A stretch of 7,040 nucleotides of DNA from JAEYZM01 sp943372195. GTDB taxonomy: Bacteria > Bacteroidota > Bacteroidia > Sphingobacteriales > Sphingobacteriaceae. This document shows positions 5,631-7,040 of the stretch, piece after piece. The stretch is taken from the NCBI GenBank assembly GCA_943372195.1, contig CALRXS010000024.1, forward strand, positions 1-7,040. Direction: 5' to 3'. Numbering within the stretch: the first letter of the stretch is position 1; every line of letters starts with the position of its first letter. The notes under the pieces are model-generated. The model did no database searches and had not been told where the DNA came from. It saw only the letters and a program-made list of their open reading frames with translations. The position numbers and the translations under genes are program-made.

Positions 5631-6203
5631 ATGACATTTTTCGCACACCCTACTGCTATTATCGAAGAAGGTGCCACTATTGGTGACAGTACCAAAATAT
5701 GGCAGTTCTCTCATGTAATGAAGGGGGCTATTATTGGTGCAAATTGTGTCTTGGGACAAAATGTTCAAGTTGCCAATGAAGTTATTTTAGGTAATGGAGT
5801 AAAAGTCCAAAACAACGTATCCCTTTATACCGGTGTAATTTGCGAAGACGATGTTTTTTTAGGTCCTTCAATAGTCTTTACGAATGTGATTAATCCGAGG
5901 TCTTTCATCACACGAAAAAGCGAATTCAAAAAGACTATCGTAAAAAAAGGCGCAAGCATTGGTGCTAACTCAACTATTATTTGCGGTAATACAATTGGCG
6001 AATTTGCTATGATTGGTGCGGGCGCAGTAATTACAAAAAATATTCCTGCATTTGCTTTAGTAGTTGGGAACCCTGCAAAACAAATTGGCTGGGTATCCGA
6101 ATTTGGGCATACTTTATCATTTAACGATAAGGGCGAAGCTATCTGTAAAGAGTCTAATCAAAAATATATTTTAGAAAATAATACTGTTAAAAGAATTGAT
6201 TAA
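5631..6203 (+). CDS. WbpD/WlbB-like UDP-GlcNAc(3N)A 3-N-acetyltransferase (left-handed beta-helix)
   Basis: Predicted acetyl-CoA-dependent enzyme of 190 residues, typical for the WbpD/WlbB group, acetylating the 3-amino group to give UDP-GlcNAc(3NAc)A. Hexapeptide repeats run from HPTAIIEEGATIG (6-18) through GANCVLGQNVQVA (36-48) to IGANSTIICGNTIG (110-123) and IGAGAVI (128-134), forming a left-handed parallel beta-helix, probably trimeric. Strong family markers are KIWQFSHVM (22-30), VQNNVSLY (59-66), GPSIVFTNVINPR (78-90) with the conserved asparagine region of the active site, and VVGNPAKQIGWVSE (144-157). The ATG at 5631 is used; a TTG at 5610 would add seven residues but falls inside the promoter -7 element and its extra residues are not family-like. 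It abuts the oxidoreductase ATG with no spacer. It appears to start a new transcription unit, separated from wbpA/wbpE-type genes by the hairpin region. Confidence 0.9.
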   Translation: MTFFAHPTAIIEEGATIGDSTKIWQFSHVMKGAIIGANCVLGQNVQVANEVILGNGVKVQNNVSLYTGVICEDDVFLGPSIVFTNVINPRSFITRKSEFKKTIVKKGASIGANSTIICGNTIGEFAMIGAGAVITKNIPAFALVVGNPAKQIGWVSEFGHTLSFNDKGEAICKESNQKYILENNTVKRID

Positions 6204-7040
6204 ATGAGTAAAGTTAGATTCGCTTTGTTAGGTGCGGGACATATCGGTAAAAGACACGCAGAAGTTATAATAAGAAATGCAGAATCTGAACTAGTTGCGA
6301 TTATTGATATTGATAATTCTAAAAAAATCATCGCAGATAATTTTGAAATACCTTTTTTTGATTCTTTAGAAAGTTTTTTTGATAGTAAGATTGAGGTAGA
6401 TGTAATCAATATTGCCACTCCAAATTTTTTACACTCCCCTCAAGCAAAATTTGTTTTAGAGAATAATATTCATGTTTTAATCGAAAAGCCCATGACCTTA
6501 AATGCTCATGAAGCTGAAGAGCTAATAGAGATTGCTGATGAAAGAAAATTAAAAATTTTCACAGTGATGCAAAATCGTTATTCGCCACCTGCTCTTTGGT
6601 TGAAGAATATTGTGTCAAATGATATATTGGGCAAGGTGTATATGGTACAAATGAATTGCTTATGGAATCGAGATGAGCGTTATTATACAAAAGATTCTTG
6701 GCATGGTAAATTAGCGAGTGATGGAGGTGTCTTATTTACTCAGTTCTCTCATTTTATTGATACCCTGTATTGGCTATTAGGAGATTTAGAAGTAGTAAAT
6801 GCTAAACTATTTAATTTCAATCATCATCATACTACCGAATTTGATGATTCAGGTATTGCTTTACTTCAATCTAATAATGGCACTCAAGTAAATATCAATT
6901 TCTCTACTGCATTGTTCGATCAAAATATGGAGAGCAGTGTGACCATTATTGCAGAGAAAGGTAGTGTAAAAGTTGGCGGACAATACATGAACCGAGTAGA
7001 GTACTGCCATATCAAAGATTATCAATTACCCCATTTAGAG
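6204..7040 (+). CDS. WbpB-like Gfo/Idh/MocA family UDP-GlcNAcA 3-dehydrogenase, 5' part
   Basis: NAD-dependent oxidoreductase, cut by the window end after 279 codons; the family is usually 310-360 residues, so the C-terminus is missing. By similarity and context it oxidises C3 of UDP-GlcNAcA to the 3-keto sugar that the WbpE-type aminotransferase uses. Seen: Rossmann loop GAGHIG (10-15), acidic strand end AIIDID (32-37), NIATPNFLH (69-77), catalytic-type EKP (94-96, K95), QNRYSP (123-128), a WHG motif (166-168), and GGVLFTQFSHFIDTLYWLLG (174-193) with the histidine-aspartate pair H183 and D186 expected of the group. QNRY followed by the H-x-x-D segment fits WbpB/WlbA. The ATG directly follows the acetyltransferase stop (TAAATG), so the two are almost certainly co-transcribed. 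In known pathways this enzyme works coupled to the aminotransferase via 2-oxoglutarate recycling of NADH; that is family knowledge, not visible here. Confidence 0.88.
   Translation, partial: MSKVRFALLGAGHIGKRHAEVIIRNAESELVAIIDIDNSKKIIADNFEIPFFDSLESFFDSKIEVDVINIATPNFLHSPQAKFVLENNIHVLIEKPMTLNAHEAEELIEIADERKLKIFTVMQNRYSPPALWLKNIVSNDILGKVYMVQMNCLWNRDERYYTKDSWHGKLASDGGVLFTQFSHFIDTLYWLLGDLEVVNAKLFNFNHHHTTEFDDSGIALLQSNNGTQVNINFSTALFDQNMESSVTIIAEKGSVKVGGQYMNRVEYCHIKDYQLPHLE

Noticed and set aside
6200..6418. 72-residue ORF on the minus strand
   Set aside because: It lies entirely opposite the oxidoreductase start, whose + strand protein has clear Rossmann motifs; the minus-strand product is a low-complexity I/L/S/K-rich shadow.

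Overview
The window comes from an AT-rich bacterial chromosome, most likely a member of the Bacteroidota (Flavobacteriia or a relative). Two intergenic sequences match the TAnnTTTG promoter element of that phylum (844-851 and 5605-5612), gene starts have A-rich upstream regions rather than clear Shine-Dalgarno sites, and the proteins look like Bacteroidota versions of their families. The exact genus cannot be read from the sequence. Every supported gene is on the + strand.

Layout: (1) 1-790 is the 3' part of the housekeeping gene ahcY, closed by a compact UUCG-loop terminator. (2) From a promoter at about 818-851, a tightly packed operon runs 892-5437: a SIS-family phosphoglucose/phosphomannose isomerase, gmd (GDP-mannose 4,6-dehydratase), a TviB/WbpO-type UDP-N-acetylhexosamine 6-dehydrogenase, and a WbpE-like PLP aminotransferase. 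Junctions are 4 bp, 1 bp and a 1-bp TAATG overlap. (3) 5431-5612 is an elaborate intergenic region: five hairpins arranged symmetrically around position 5513, the last followed by eight T residues (terminator), which overlaps the promoter of the next unit. (4) 5631-7040 holds a WbpD-like left-handed beta-helix N-acetyltransferase and, directly abutting it, a WbpB-like Gfo/Idh/MocA oxidoreductase cut by the window edge.

Together this is the sugar-nucleotide end of a surface polysaccharide (O-antigen or capsule) locus placed after a core gene. One branch goes fructose-6-P to mannose-6-P (isomerase), then later GDP-mannose to GDP-4-keto-6-deoxymannose (Gmd). The other branch has the 6-dehydrogenase, 3-dehydrogenase, 3-aminotransferase and 3-N-acetyltransferase needed to make UDP-GlcNAc(3NAc)A, the precursor of 2,3-diacetamido-uronic acids as in the Pseudomonas aeruginosa Wbp and Bordetella Wlb pathways. 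A 2-epimerase, the mannose-1-P enzymes, glycosyltransferases and export genes are not in the window.

The most unusual item is the nested inverted repeat at 5431-5595. Four of its hairpins share a GATNNATC core with mirror-symmetric spacing, and the mirrored copies differ by paired C-G to T-A changes that keep each local hairpin intact. The enzymes belong to known families; this intergenic element is what I could not assign to a known class.
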